Shown here piece by piece: positions 51,215 through 60,988 of a DNA stretch of 64,000 bases. The position numbers and the translations under genes were made by a program. Origin of the DNA: Oscillospiraceae bacterium (lineage in GTDB: Bacteria; Bacillota; Clostridia; Oscillospirales; Oscillospiraceae); assembly GCA_902802045.1 (NCBI GenBank), contig CADCKQ010000003.1, positions 124,001 to 188,000 of the forward strand, in the 5' to 3' direction. A model generated the notes under the pieces. It was not told where the DNA came from and did no database searches. It saw nothing but the letters and a program-made list of their open reading frames with translations. Every line of letters begins with the position of its first letter. Position 1 is the stretch's first letter.

Positions 51215-52487
51215 TGAAAGGAAAAAAATATATTTTGATTGGCTGATGCTGCTCCTGGCGTTGGTTTCGCTTTTTTATCTTCAGGCTCTTATGTCATCGA
51301 CCTTAAAGACCTCCTGCAGTATATACAGGATACTGTCTTATTCCGCCATGCTGGCCTGGGTCGTGTTTGCTCTGATCGGCACCGTAGAGCAAATAAAAGA
51401 ATGGCTCTCTCTGCTGTGGCCGGTGCTTGTCTGCTTTTTGGTTGCCGCGACTTTGTATCTGATCAGAAGTAACGATAATTATCTTGCAGCAACAACCAAA
51501 AACATTCTTTTTTTCTCGTTTTTTGCTTTTATCTTTCTGTACTATTCACGTCCGGGATATGAAAAGTTCAGGGCAATCATTATTTCTGTTTGGTTTATTG
51601 AGACAGTTATTTCCTGCGTTCACTCCATAATTTTTCTTCAGAAATATCCCGATTATGCAAGAGCATTGCTCTCCCCTGATATGTACGGGGTCTATGACGG
51701 TCTCCAGACTTATACGATGATAGGTTTCTATCATGTCGGAGTTCTGTCTTTTCTGACACCTGCATTTCTTTACAGGGCATTGGGAAAACACAGAAAGTCC
51801 GGATATGAAAGTCTGATTCTGCTTGCCTGCTGCCTGCTGTTCTGGCTTACTGTCATGCAGACGCAGTTTACCATAGCGCTGATACTTATCTCTCTCGGTA
51901 TTGTTGCTGTACTGATAATAATCCTTCTTGAAAAGGCAAAAAAACAGGCCAGGCTCCCGATCAGTATCCTGCTTATTATCCTTATTGCCCTGTTGTTTTT
52001 ACTGTTGCCGAAATTCCTTCTTTCCCTGTATGAAGGCAATTTATTCGGGTCGGTATTATCGGAGAGAATCTACAGCATTTACCGGATGATTACCGGACTC
52101 GATATCGGCAATTCAGATCTTCAGGACAGACTGTACCATTATTCACTGACTTTGGAAGGCATTCGCGAGTCAAAGCTTCTCGGAGGGTATTTCACAGGAA
52201 GCGCGACTTGCGGAGGGCATTCGGAATTTGGCGATATGCTTGCCCTTTTCGGAGTGTTCTTCTTTGCGCTGTTCATTTGGTTTGTCATCAACATGTTCAG
52301 GCGCGGGTATAAATATACAGTCAGGGATCTGCACCCCGGGTTCATTATTTCATACGTTATATATTTTATTTTCTCTTTAATAAACACTTCCCTCTGGACG
52401 CCTATAGGAATAGGCCTGTTTATAATTCTTCCCTTCAGTTTGCACGAAGGAGATCTGTTTCCTCTTATCCGGAGGAATTTGAAATGA
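51201..52487 (+). CDS. wzy: Polysaccharide polymerase-like membrane protein (Wzy-like)
   Basis: The 428-residue protein has about ten to eleven transmembrane helices with an outer loop between about residues 275 and 350 (SERIYSIYRMITG, then HYSLTLEGIRESKLLGGYF), the usual shape of Wzy/O-antigen ligase proteins. The start is GTG 51201, seven bases after GGAG (51190-51193) and overlapping the preceding GT gene by 14 bases. A frame from 51078 would overlap by more than 130 bases with an implausible Ser/Lys-rich start. Its flippase partner is probably at 55674. Confidence 0.78.
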   Translation: MSVFNERKKIYFDWLMLLLALVSLFYLQALMSSTLKTSCSIYRILSYSAMLAWVVFALIGTVEQIKEWLSLLWPVLVCFLVAATLYLIRSNDNYLAATTKNILFFSFFAFIFLYYSRPGYEKFRAIIISVWFIETVISCVHSIIFLQKYPDYARALLSPDMYGVYDGLQTYTMIGFYHVGVLSFLTPAFLYRALGKHRKSGYESLILLACCLLFWLTVMQTQFTIALILISLGIVAVLIIILLEKAKKQARLPISILLIILIALLFLLLPKFLLSLYEGNLFGSVLSERIYSIYRMITGLDIGNSDLQDRLYHYSLTLEGIRESKLLGGYFTGSATCGGHSEFGDMLALFGVFFFALFIWFVINMFRRGYKYTVRDLHPGFIISYVIYFIFSLINTSLWTPIGIGLFIILPFSLHEGDLFPLIRRNLK

Positions 52488-53725
52488 GAGTACTTTGGAT
52501 ATGCAATCAGAAAGTTAAGATCGTCTCCGAACTGCTCGGAAATACCGCTCAGGTTTTCGGAGGCTGGCTCGATATGCCTGCTGAAATGCTCTCAAAAGAT
52601 CCGGATATAGATTTCAGTATTCTGTACAGAGATCTGACCTCTCCGGAAACAGACGGAAAGACTTCCGGCTTTTCATGCCATTCCTTTGGAGACAAAAACT
52701 GCAGACAGCGGATGGAATCGGTTATTTCTGCAGAGAAGCCGGATATTATACATATACACGGTGCTGAATTTTTCCATTCCTTAATTGCGGCTGAAGTATG
52801 CGAAAAGCTTGGCGTTCTTGACCGTTGTGTTGTGAGCATTCAGGGGATAATATCCGAATATGCCAAGCATTATGCGGACGGAGTACCCGAACATATCGTC
52901 AATTCTTATACATTCCGAGATTTTATAAGGCACGATAACATTGCTCTAGCAAGAGAAGCATATGCTGCCCGCGGCAGAGCGGAAACAGAAGTTTTGAAAA
53001 AGGCAAAGAACATCATCGGAAGGACTGACTGGGACCGGGAAACCTGTCTGAGAATAAATCCCGGCCTTAATTACTGTTTCTGTAATGAAACATTAAGGCC
53101 GTCTTTCTACAGGTCATCAAGGAATGAATGTTCTGTGATCCCTCATTCGGTTTTTTTCAGTCAGTACACTTCCCCCGTAAAAGGCTTCCATTTCCTGCTT
53201 GAAGCCATGCCCGGGATACTTGAACGATTCCCGGATACGAAGATATACGTAACCGGCGGGGATCTCATGAAATTGAGTGTGCAGCAGCGTCTGAGGCTTA
53301 CTTCATACAACAGATATCTGATATCTTTGATTAATAAAAACAGTATTAATAACAACGTGGTTTTTCTTGGGAATCTGCCGGAAGAAAAAATGTGCAAGCA
53401 GTATTTGCTGTCAGAAGTCTTTGTATCCGCATCTACGCTTGAGAATTCCTCCAATTCCATATGTGAAGCTATGATTACCGGATGCCCTGTTGCGGCGTCC
53501 TCCACCGGAGGAACACCTTCCATGCTGGAATCACCTGAAGAAGGATTGCTGTACCGATACGATGATCCGAATGCTCTGGCCGATTCGGTTTGCAGGGTTT
53601 TTGAGGATAAGGAAAAGTCGTCCGCAATGGCCGAAAGAGCCATGGCGCGAGCTAAAGAACGGCACGATCCCACAAAAAACATGCAGAGATTGCTTCAAAT
53701 ATACGGTGAAATATGCAACAGCTGA
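52484..53725 (+). CDS. GT4-type glycosyltransferase
   Basis: The 413-residue GT-B protein has VFGGWLDMPAEML near the N-terminus, DIIHIHGAEFFHSL, a SIQGIISEYAKHY segment, PVKGFHFLLEAMPGIL in the donor domain and STLENSSNSICEAMITGCPVA. It overlaps the polymerase gene by four bases (ATGA) and the LicD fusion by 13. The sugar is unknown. Confidence 0.9.
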   Translation: MRVLWICNQKVKIVSELLGNTAQVFGGWLDMPAEMLSKDPDIDFSILYRDLTSPETDGKTSGFSCHSFGDKNCRQRMESVISAEKPDIIHIHGAEFFHSLIAAEVCEKLGVLDRCVVSIQGIISEYAKHYADGVPEHIVNSYTFRDFIRHDNIALAREAYAARGRAETEVLKKAKNIIGRTDWDRETCLRINPGLNYCFCNETLRPSFYRSSRNECSVIPHSVFFSQYTSPVKGFHFLLEAMPGILERFPDTKIYVTGGDLMKLSVQQRLRLTSYNRYLISLINKNSINNNVVFLGNLPEEKMCKQYLLSEVFVSASTLENSSNSICEAMITGCPVAASSTGGTPSMLESPEEGLLYRYDDPNALADSVCRVFEDKEKSSAMAERAMARAKERHDPTKNMQRLLQIYGEICNS

Positions 53726-55671
53726 CTTTAGATGAATTGAAGTCAACCGAATACGGTATATTATGTGCATTTGCAGATTACTGTGAAATGCATAGTCTTC
53801 GTTATTGGCTCGGGAACGGTACTCTGATCGGCGCTGTGCGCCACAAAGGATTCATACCATGGGATGACGATATCGATGTCTTTATGCCAAGGCCGGATTA
53901 TGAGGAACTGAAAGCGGGATTCAATTCGGACAATGAGCGGTACCGTTTCCGCGATCTCTCGTCGGACCGGGATTTTTACGGGCTTCTTTTCGGCAAGATC
54001 ATCGATTCTGAGACCGTACTGAAAGAACGTGATTTTGACATCCCCGGCGCGGGTGTGTGCATAGATGTCTTCCCTTTGGACGGGCTCGGCAATGACCGCG
54101 CCAAAGCTGAAATAATACTCAAAAAATGCAAGCGGATCTCTTATCTGCTTTATATTTCAATGTTTGATTATGAAAAACCGCATTCACCGGCTGATATTCT
54201 GCGTCTAATCAGGCTGTTCTTTCTGAAGCATTTCCGTGGAGCTGTTTACAATTATTTCTTAAAAATCGGCAGGAATCATCCTTATGAGACCTCGAAATAT
54301 GTCGGCAAACCTTCTGCTCTCCCGAAGCATTATATTCTCTGCGAAAGAAGCTGGTTTGACGGCAATGTCTCCGTGGAATTCGAGGGCAGAGCTTTTCCCG
54401 CTCCCATTGGTTTTGATGAGTATTTAAAAACCCAATTCGGTGATTATATGATTCCGCCTCCCGAAGAAGACCGCCGTACCACTCACAGTTTTAAAGCCTC
54501 TTACAAAGACAATTCTTTGAATTTCGCTTATATTTCAAACTTTTACAACCATCATCAGGCTCCGTTCTGCAACGCAATGCATTCCATAACCGGAGGGAAC
54601 TTTAAATTCATTGAAACCGACACAATGGGACCTAAAAGGCTGAAAATGGGATGGAAGCCTCTGAAAGACGTTGACTTTGTTGTTCCGTTTTCAGATACCG
54701 ATGAAGGAAAAGCCGAACGGCTTACCTTGCTCTCCGAGGCTGATGCCATACTGTCCGGAGGAGACATACGGGATCATCTTCAGCCCTCTCTTGATGCCGG
54801 CAAATGTGTTCTCATCTCAAATGAGCGTATCTACCGCACAAAATACGAATGGTATAAATGGCCTGTAAGATACATCCGCTTTTCAAAAAAATACAAACAT
54901 TATAAAAATCTTTACCTTCTCTGCTCCAGCGCGTATACACTGCACGATTATTCGCTTTACGGCTGCTTTAAAGGAAAAGCATATAAGTGGGGCTATTTCC
55001 CTGAATTCCGCAAATACTCCGTTGACTCATTGCTGTCAAATAAAAACCCGAAAAAAATACTGTGGGCATCGCGTTTTCTTCCGCTCAAGCACCCGGAGTA
55101 TGCTGTTGAGCTTGCAAGGAGGCTTAATGAAGAAGGCCTCGATTTTGATATGGATATTATCGGCAACGGGGAGATGGAAGACGAATTGAAGAGTCTCATC
55201 TCCGGCTATGGCCTGGATTCCTGTGTCCACATGCTCGGAAGCATGTCACCGGAAGAAGTCCGGGATAACATGGAAAAAGCCGGAATTTTCCTGTTTACAT
55301 CCAACTTCATTGAGGGCTGGGGAGCTGTCTGCAATGAATCCATGAACAGCGGCTGTGCAGTTGTGGCCAGTCACGCCGCAGGAAGCGTGCCTTTCCTGAT
55401 AGACAGCGGCAAAAACGGCCTTATATACAGATACGGTGATTTTGAAGATTTTTACACAAAAGTTAAGTCTGTCCTCACGGATCCGGAATATCAACAGAAA
55501 CTTGGTGCAGCGGCATATGAAACGATATCTGACGAATGGAATGCTGAAGTTGCCGCTGAAAGACTGATAAAGCTTACCCTTTGTCTTCAGGAAACAGGTG
55601 ACTGTGACCTGTTCAGAAGCGGCCCCTGCAGCAAAGCGGTTATCCTGAAAAACAACTGGTTCAAAGGTTAA
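53713..55671 (+). CDS. Fusion: LicD phosphotransferase + GT4 glycosyltransferase
   Basis: This 652-residue protein joins two enzymes. Residues 1-265 are a LicD-family nucleotidyl/phosphotransferase: WLGNGTLIGAVRHKGFIPWD with the metal-binding DDDID at 51-55, and VCIDVFPLDGLG near 115-126. LicD proteins transfer phosphocholine or other phospho-groups from CDP- or similar donors onto surface glycans. Residues about 269-652 are a GT4 domain: YISNFYNHHQAPFCNAM, ILWASRFLPLKHPEYAVELA, and FIEGWGAVCNESMNSGCAVVA. There is no stop or frameshift between them. The fusion suggests that a sugar is added and phospho-decorated together. No CDP-choline genes are in the window, so the phospho-group is unknown. 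Confidence 0.88.
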   Translation: MQQLTLDELKSTEYGILCAFADYCEMHSLRYWLGNGTLIGAVRHKGFIPWDDDIDVFMPRPDYEELKAGFNSDNERYRFRDLSSDRDFYGLLFGKIIDSETVLKERDFDIPGAGVCIDVFPLDGLGNDRAKAEIILKKCKRISYLLYISMFDYEKPHSPADILRLIRLFFLKHFRGAVYNYFLKIGRNHPYETSKYVGKPSALPKHYILCERSWFDGNVSVEFEGRAFPAPIGFDEYLKTQFGDYMIPPPEEDRRTTHSFKASYKDNSLNFAYISNFYNHHQAPFCNAMHSITGGNFKFIETDTMGPKRLKMGWKPLKDVDFVVPFSDTDEGKAERLTLLSEADAILSGGDIRDHLQPSLDAGKCVLISNERIYRTKYEWYKWPVRYIRFSKKYKHYKNLYLLCSSAYTLHDYSLYGCFKGKAYKWGYFPEFRKYSVDSLLSNKNPKKILWASRFLPLKHPEYAVELARRLNEEGLDFDMDIIGNGEMEDELKSLISGYGLDSCVHMLGSMSPEEVRDNMEKAGIFLFTSNFIEGWGAVCNESMNSGCAVVASHAAGSVPFLIDSGKNGLIYRYGDFEDFYTKVKSVLTDPEYQQKLGAAAYETISDEWNAEVAAERLIKLTLCLQETGDCDLFRSGPCSKAVILKNNWFKG

Positions 55672-55673
55672 AG

Positions 55674-56990
55674 ATGAAACTGTTCAAAAGTTTACTTCGC
55701 AATAGAGTTGCCAAAAATGCAGGCTGGCTCATTGCGGGCAATATTGCCCAGATGATCGTCAGCTTTTTTGTAAATATATTTACGGTCCGCTATCTTGGTC
55801 CTTCAAACTATGGCCTCATAAACTATGCAGGCGCCTATACTGCATTTTTCACTTCCTTCTGCACCCTTGGTCTGGGTTCAAATATAATAATGAAAGCTTT
55901 CAGCGACAACCCCGGCAAAGATGGAGAGGTTCTTGGCAGTGCCATGCTTCTTCGGGCTGTCTCAAGTTTTCTCTCGGCCTTGATGATCATAGGGATCGTT
56001 TCCTTTGCAGACCGCGGCGAACCCCTTACAATAACTGTCGTTGCCGTCTGCTGTCTCGGTCTTGAATTTCAGATATTCACCACTCTCAATTATTGGTTCC
56101 AATCAAAACTGAATTCAAAGGTCAGTTCTATTGTCTCTCTCACGGCTTATATAATAACGTCTCTTTTCAAGATCCTGCTCCTTGCTCTTCAGAAAAGTGT
56201 CGTCTGGTTTGCATTTGCAACATCACTTGATCTGATCGTCAGCGGGCTTCTGCTTTATATTTCATACAGACGAAACGGAGGCAATAAACTCTCTTTTTCC
56301 CGCAACATCGCCCGCTCACTTTTTAAAAGCGGCGCGCCTTATATATTGATCGGACTTATGGTTGCAGTATACGGTTATACTGACAAGCTTATGCTTAAGC
56401 AGATGCTGAACACTTCGGAGGTCGGATACTATTCCACTGCAGCAGCCATTTGTGCGATGTGGACATTTGTCTTAAAGGCTGTTATCGATTCGATGTCTCC
56501 GTCAATAATCGAAGCGCAAAAGCATGACCCTGCAGATTATGAAAACGCTAATTGCAGGCTTTATGCGATGATCATATATCCGTGTATAGCAGTCTCCCTG
56601 ATCTTTTCCTTTTTTGGAAAGTACATAATTCTGCTCCTTTATGGCATTGAATATCTCCCTGCGGCCATTCCGTTCCGCATACTGACATGGTATACTATGT
56701 TTTCTTATCTGGGAGTCGCCAGGGGCATATGGGTCGTATGTGAAGATCTTCAGAAAAAATCCATATATATTTCCGTGCTTTCCGCTTTTTTCAATGTAAT
56801 CTTAAACTTTGTTCTGATTCCCCGGATGGGCGCATCAGGGGCAGCAATGGCAACACTAATGACAGAATGCTGTGCCGTTTTTGTCTTCCCTTTGTTTAAA
56901 CGAGAATACCACGCCAATATAAAGCTCATGCTGAAAAGTATGAATCCCAAATATCTGATTGGAGAGATCAGAGAACTTATTAAGGAGTAA
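55674..56990 (+). CDS. wzx: Wzx-type polysaccharide flippase
   Basis: The 438-residue protein has about 12-14 helices and the pattern NAGWLIAGNIAQMIVSFFVNIFTVRYLGPSNYGLINYAGAY split across helices 1-2, which is typical of MOP-family flippases. AAAGG precedes the ATG, two bases after the LicD-GT4 stop. It is the last polysaccharide gene of the rightward arm and ends one base before dgt. Confidence 0.9.
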   Translation: MKLFKSLLRNRVAKNAGWLIAGNIAQMIVSFFVNIFTVRYLGPSNYGLINYAGAYTAFFTSFCTLGLGSNIIMKAFSDNPGKDGEVLGSAMLLRAVSSFLSALMIIGIVSFADRGEPLTITVVAVCCLGLEFQIFTTLNYWFQSKLNSKVSSIVSLTAYIITSLFKILLLALQKSVVWFAFATSLDLIVSGLLLYISYRRNGGNKLSFSRNIARSLFKSGAPYILIGLMVAVYGYTDKLMLKQMLNTSEVGYYSTAAAICAMWTFVLKAVIDSMSPSIIEAQKHDPADYENANCRLYAMIIYPCIAVSLIFSFFGKYIILLLYGIEYLPAAIPFRILTWYTMFSYLGVARGIWVVCEDLQKKSIYISVLSAFFNVILNFVLIPRMGASGAAMATLMTECCAVFVFPLFKREYHANIKLMLKSMNPKYLIGEIRELIKE

Positions 56991-56991
56991 A

Positions 56992-58005
56992 ATGTCTGAA
57001 TTGTTTTCTCCCCGTATAAAGCGTCAACAGCTTGAACATATACTTGTCGGGCCATCCGGAGTTTTAGCAGAGAACTCCCGAGGCAGGCTCAGATCTGAGC
57101 CTGAATGCGATATAAGGACCTGTTTCCAACGGGATGTAGATCGCATAACCCACTCCAAATCATTTCGTCGGCTTAAGCACAAGACTCAGGTCTTTCTCTC
57201 ACCTGAGGGAGATCATTACCGCACAAGGCTTACCCATACCTTGGAAGTGACCAGAATAGCCCGCACGATTTCCCGGGCTCTCATGTTCAATGAGGATCTC
57301 ACTGAAGCAATGAGCCTCGGTCATGATCTCGGGCATACCCCCTTTGGTCATGCGGGTGAGAGGGCACTTGACAAGCTGTATTCGGGAGGCTTTAAGCATT
57401 ATGAGCAAAGCCTGCGTGTCGTTGATCTGCTGGAAAAAGACGGCAGAGGATTAAATCTTTGTTATGAGACCCGGATGGGGATCCTTAATCACACCTGCGG
57501 AGCTCCTGACGACACACGCGAAGCCACTGTTTTGAGATATTCAGATCATATTGCTTTTCTAAACCACGATCTGGATGACGCCCTGCGGGCAGGCATAATC
57601 ACAGAAAGCGACATCCCGAATGAAATAGTCAGGATATGCGGTCACAGTACCAGCAGGCGTATTGATTCAATGGTGTCGGACATGATATCAAACAGTGCTG
57701 ACGATATTATCCGCTTCTCTCCCGAAATGCAAAGAGCCTACGATCTGTTTCATGAATACATGTACGGTGTTATATATGTCCACCCCGTAGCTAAAGGAGA
57801 AGAGAGCAAAGTTGAAGGCATTATCGAGGGTCTGTACAGGTATTATACGGCTCACCCCGAAACTCTTCCCGGCGAATTCGGTAAAATAGTTGAAAGTGAA
57901 GGCGCTGAGAGGGCTGCGTGTGACTATATAAGCGGTATGACTGACGGTTATGCCATGGAGAAATACGAAGAGATCTATATTCCGTTTACATGGAAGGTCA
58001 AGTAG
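56992..58005 (+). CDS. dgt: dGTP triphosphohydrolase-like protein
   Basis: The 337-residue protein has the HD-domain arrangement of the dGTPase family: RDVDRITHSKSFRRLKHKTQ near the N-terminus, RLTHTLEV (His82) and LGHDLGHTPFGH (His111-Asp112), with a later Asp in YSDHIAFLNHDLDDA. It hydrolyses dNTPs to nucleoside and triphosphate, helping keep nucleotide pools balanced. AAGGAG lies in the flippase 3' end, so ATG 56992 is preferred to a frame from 56959. It is followed by dnaG and rpoD, a common Firmicutes order. Confidence 0.92.
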   Translation: MSELFSPRIKRQQLEHILVGPSGVLAENSRGRLRSEPECDIRTCFQRDVDRITHSKSFRRLKHKTQVFLSPEGDHYRTRLTHTLEVTRIARTISRALMFNEDLTEAMSLGHDLGHTPFGHAGERALDKLYSGGFKHYEQSLRVVDLLEKDGRGLNLCYETRMGILNHTCGAPDDTREATVLRYSDHIAFLNHDLDDALRAGIITESDIPNEIVRICGHSTSRRIDSMVSDMISNSADDIIRFSPEMQRAYDLFHEYMYGVIYVHPVAKGEESKVEGIIEGLYRYYTAHPETLPGEFGKIVESEGAERAACDYISGMTDGYAMEKYEEIYIPFTWKVK

Positions 58006-58008
58006 CCT

Positions 58009-59739
58009 ATGCCTATTCCTGAAAGTTTTATAGAAGAAGTTACCGCAAGAAACGATATCGTCGATGTTGTTTCCTCATATGTAAACCTTACAAAGACAAG
58101 CGGGAACAACAAATTCGGTCTGTGCCCGTTCCACAGCGAGGACACCCCGTCTTTCTGCGTTAACCGGGCAAAGCAGATGTATTACTGTTTCGGCTGCAAC
58201 AAAGGCGGCGGAGTCGTAAACTTCATAATGGAAGAGGAGCATCTGAGCTTTCCGGAGGCAGTTGAATTTCTTGCAGAACGGGTCGGAATGCATATGCCTG
58301 AGACTGCCGATATTCAGGAGAATACGACCCGCAAACGTATACTAGCGCTCAACAAGGATGCTGCTCTCTTTTTCCGGTCGATACTTTTCTCTGACGAAGG
58401 AGAAAAAGCCAGGGAATATGTCAGCAATCGCCGGCTCACCTCTGCAACCGTCAACAGTTTTGGTATCGGATACGCGCCGGACGAGTGGAATTCTCTCACA
58501 AAAGCCATGCGTGAAAAAGGCTATAGCGAGGAAGAGCTCCTGTTGGCAGATCTTTGCAGAAAAGGGAGAAACGGAGGCATTTACGATACATTCAGAGACC
58601 GCCTGATGTTTCCCGTCATCAGCGTACGAAAGGAAGTCCTGGGTTTCTCAGGAAGAGCATTAAGTCCTGATGCAAGGGCAAAATATATGAATTCTTCCGA
58701 TACTCCCGTCTATAAAAAAAGCAGACAATTATTTGCATTAAATCTTGCAAAGAACTCAAGGTGCGGTTATATTATCCTCGCAGAAGGAAATATAGATGTC
58801 GCTTCTCTGCACCAGGCGGGATTCGATTCGGCTGTTGCCTCATTGGGCACAGCACTTACCCCGGAACAGGCGAGACTCATTGCCGGCTATACAAACGAAG
58901 TTATCATCGCTTATGACAGCGACGAAGCCGGCGTGAAAGCGGCTCAAAGGGCTATTACGATCCTGGAGAAGCTTGATATTAAGGTCCGTGTTCTTCAGAT
59001 GGAAGGCTCCAAAGATCCGGACGAATACATAAAGCTCAAAGGCGCCGATGCTTTCAGAAATCTGATAGAAAGCTCGGAAGATCAGATAGAGTTCAGGCTG
59101 TCCAGGATTAATTCAAAATATGATCTCTCCAGGGATGAGGATCGTGTCGCATATATAAAGGAAGCTGTTGCGCTCGTTGCCCGCTTTCCCGGAAAAGTGG
59201 AGCGTGTCATATATTCCGAAAGGATAGCGGAAAACGCCCGGACAGACAAGGCTGCGGTCTCCAAAGAGGTGGAGCGCGTCAGGAGCGTCATGCAAAAAAG
59301 TGCCAAGCGCAGACTTGACGCCTCTGAAACAAGGCCAATACAGCAATCGGGCAGAAAAAGCATAGGAATAAACTATGCAAATCCCGAGTCTGCAGCATGT
59401 GAAGAACAGATAATAGGCAAACTGGCCTTTGATCCTGCTGGCGCAACAGGTACTGAACTTCCTTCACCGGAACTCTTCACTTCACCGGAACTCAGAAAGA
59501 TATATACAGTCATAACAGAAAAGATCAAAAACGGTGAAAGTCTGAATATAAATCTTCTCGGCACCTTGCTGACACAGAGCGAAATCTCTCTTTTCACCTC
59601 TATCACCCAAAGCCCGGGAAGTACTGATACAGCCGGCCTGCAGGATTGCATAGATCGCCTTAAGTCCCTCAGCTCACAGTCGGAGATGGATCTCAATAAA
59701 CTTGCAGAAACATTAAGAGAAAGGAAATCATACAGGTAA
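58009..59739 (+). CDS. dnaG: DNA primase
   Basis: The 576-residue protein has the N-terminal zinc ribbon (Cys39, His42, Cys60, Cys63 in LCPFH and [11 protein letters not shown]), the catalytic core with FRDRLMFPV and GFSGRALS, and the TOPRIM motifs [14 protein letters not shown] and [14 protein letters not shown]-terminal helicase-binding region follows from about residue 450. It makes RNA primers at the replication fork. It starts three bases after dgt and precedes rpoD. Confidence 0.96.
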   Translation: MPIPESFIEEVTARNDIVDVVSSYVNLTKTSGNNKFGLCPFHSEDTPSFCVNRAKQMYYCFGCNKGGGVVNFIMEEEHLSFPEAVEFLAERVGMHMPETADIQENTTRKRILALNKDAALFFRSILFSDEGEKAREYVSNRRLTSATVNSFGIGYAPDEWNSLTKAMREKGYSEEELLLADLCRKGRNGGIYDTFRDRLMFPVISVRKEVLGFSGRALSPDARAKYMNSSDTPVYKKSRQLFALNLAKNSRCGYIILAEGNIDVASLHQAGFDSAVASLGTALTPEQARLIAGYTNEVIIAYDSDEAGVKAAQRAITILEKLDIKVRVLQMEGSKDPDEYIKLKGADAFRNLIESSEDQIEFRLSRINSKYDLSRDEDRVAYIKEAVALVARFPGKVERVIYSERIAENARTDKAAVSKEVERVRSVMQKSAKRRLDASETRPIQQSGRKSIGINYANPESAACEEQIIGKLAFDPAGATGTELPSPELFTSPELRKIYTVITEKIKNGESLNINLLGTLLTQSEISLFTSITQSPGSTDTAGLQDCIDRLKSLSSQSEMDLNKLAETLRERKSYR

Positions 59740-59744
59740 CGGAT

Positions 59745-60944
59745 ATGGAAAAAGCAAGAAACGCCGCAGTTGAACCCCAGGATTTTGCAGAAGAGGATCT
59801 GAAAAAAAAGCAGGAGGCCGAAAACGCCCGAAAAGCTTTGGAAGCTAAGTTAAACCAACTTCTTGAAAAAGGCAAGAAAACCGGAAAGCTCAAGTTTAAA
59901 GACCTGGAATTTCTCGAAGATGCCAACGCAGATCCTGAACTTGAGAGCAGATTTTATGAAGCCCTTGAGCAGAACGGGGTCAGTCTCGACATCCCTTCCG
60001 ACGATGACGCTCTGCCTCCTTTGGACGAAGATGCTCCGGAGAATCTGGAACTCGAGGAGATTGAAGAAGTTACTGAAGAAGAACTCTCCAACACAGACGC
60101 CTATGTCGATTCTCTTACTATTGACGATCCCGTCCGTATGTACCTGAAAGAGATTGGCCGTGTTCCGCTCCTGACTCCGGATGAGGAAGTGGACCTTGCA
60201 AGGCGTATGTCTGACGGAGATCAGGAAGCAAAAAATCGCATGACCGAATCCAACTTAAGGCTCGTCGTGTCGATAGCGAAGAGATATGTTGGCCGCGGAA
60301 TGCAATTTCTGGATCTCATTCAGGAAGGCAACCTCGGGCTTATCAAGGCCGTCGATAAATTTGATTATACTAAAGGTTATAAATTCTCGACTTATGCAAC
60401 CTGGTGGATCCGTCAGGCAATTACCCGTGCCATAGCGGATCAGGCCAGAACAATCCGTATTCCGGTCCATATGGTCGAGACGATAAACAAAGTCATCCGT
60501 GTTTCCCGACAGCTTCTACAGGAACTTGGGCATGACCCGACTGCAGAAGAGATTGCCGAGGAGATGAATTTGCCTGTAGACAAGGTTCGGGACATACTGA
60601 AGATCGCACAGGAGCCGGTCTCTCTCGAAACTCCGATCGGTGAAGAAGAAGACAGCCACCTTGGAGATTTCATCCCCGATGAAGAAGCCAGTGAGCCTGC
60701 CGAGGCTGCAAGTTTTGCACTCCTCAGGGAGCAGCTGGATGAGGTGCTCGACACTCTTACCCCGAGAGAAAAGAAAGTCCTTGAACTCCGTTTCGGCATG
60801 ACCGACGGAAGAACAAGGACGCTTGAAGAGGTCGGTAAGGAATTCAATGTAACAAGAGAGCGTATCCGCCAGATAGAAGCAAAAGCTCTCCGTAAACTGC
60901 GTCATCCGAGCAGGAGCAAAAAACTCAAGGATTTCTTAAGCTGA
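59745..60944 (+). CDS. rpoD: RNA polymerase primary sigma factor (sigma A)
   Basis: The 399-residue protein has a short acidic region 1.1 (rich in Glu/Asp/Lys), region 1.2 ([16 protein letters not shown]), region 2 ([51 protein letters not shown]), region 3, and region 4.2 ([20 protein letters not shown]). This is the housekeeping sigma factor, which reads TTGACA/TATAAT promoters such as the tRNA-Ser promoter here. The start has only a weak AGGTAA site. The dgt-dnaG-rpoD unit is a macromolecular synthesis operon. Confidence 0.97.
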   Translation: MEKARNAAVEPQDFAEEDLKKKQEAENARKALEAKLNQLLEKGKKTGKLKFKDLEFLEDANADPELESRFYEALEQNGVSLDIPSDDDALPPLDEDAPENLELEEIEEVTEEELSNTDAYVDSLTIDDPVRMYLKEIGRVPLLTPDEEVDLARRMSDGDQEAKNRMTESNLRLVVSIAKRYVGRGMQFLDLIQEGNLGLIKAVDKFDYTKGYKFSTYATWWIRQAITRAIADQARTIRIPVHMVETINKVIRVSRQLLQELGHDPTAEEIAEEMNLPVDKVRDILKIAQEPVSLETPIGEEEDSHLGDFIPDEEASEPAEAASFALLREQLDEVLDTLTPREKKVLELRFGMTDGRTRTLEEVGKEFNVTRERIRQIEAKALRKLRHPSRSKKLKDFLS

Positions 60945-60957
60945 ACAGGATATCAAT

Positions 60958-60988
60958 AAAACTGCCGCTTTTTGCGGCAGTTTTTTAT
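60958..60988. terminator. Bidirectional terminator after rpoD
   Basis: ACTGCCGC (60961-60968) pairs with GCGGCAGT (60974-60981) around a TTTTT loop, with A residues before and T residues after. It ends the rightward operon, and its mirror form ends the convergent gene at 60985-62082, whose TAA lies within the T run. Confidence 0.92.

Noticed and set aside
52549..53770. Several minus-strand frames opposite the GT4 and LicD genes
   Set aside because: They mirror strong coding frames on the plus strand and have no start signals or recognisable motifs.
3923..56990. rmlABCD, wecD/fdtC acetyltransferases and a full Wzz/BY-kinase pair
   Set aside because: Looked for because the pathway would use them, but none is encoded in the window.
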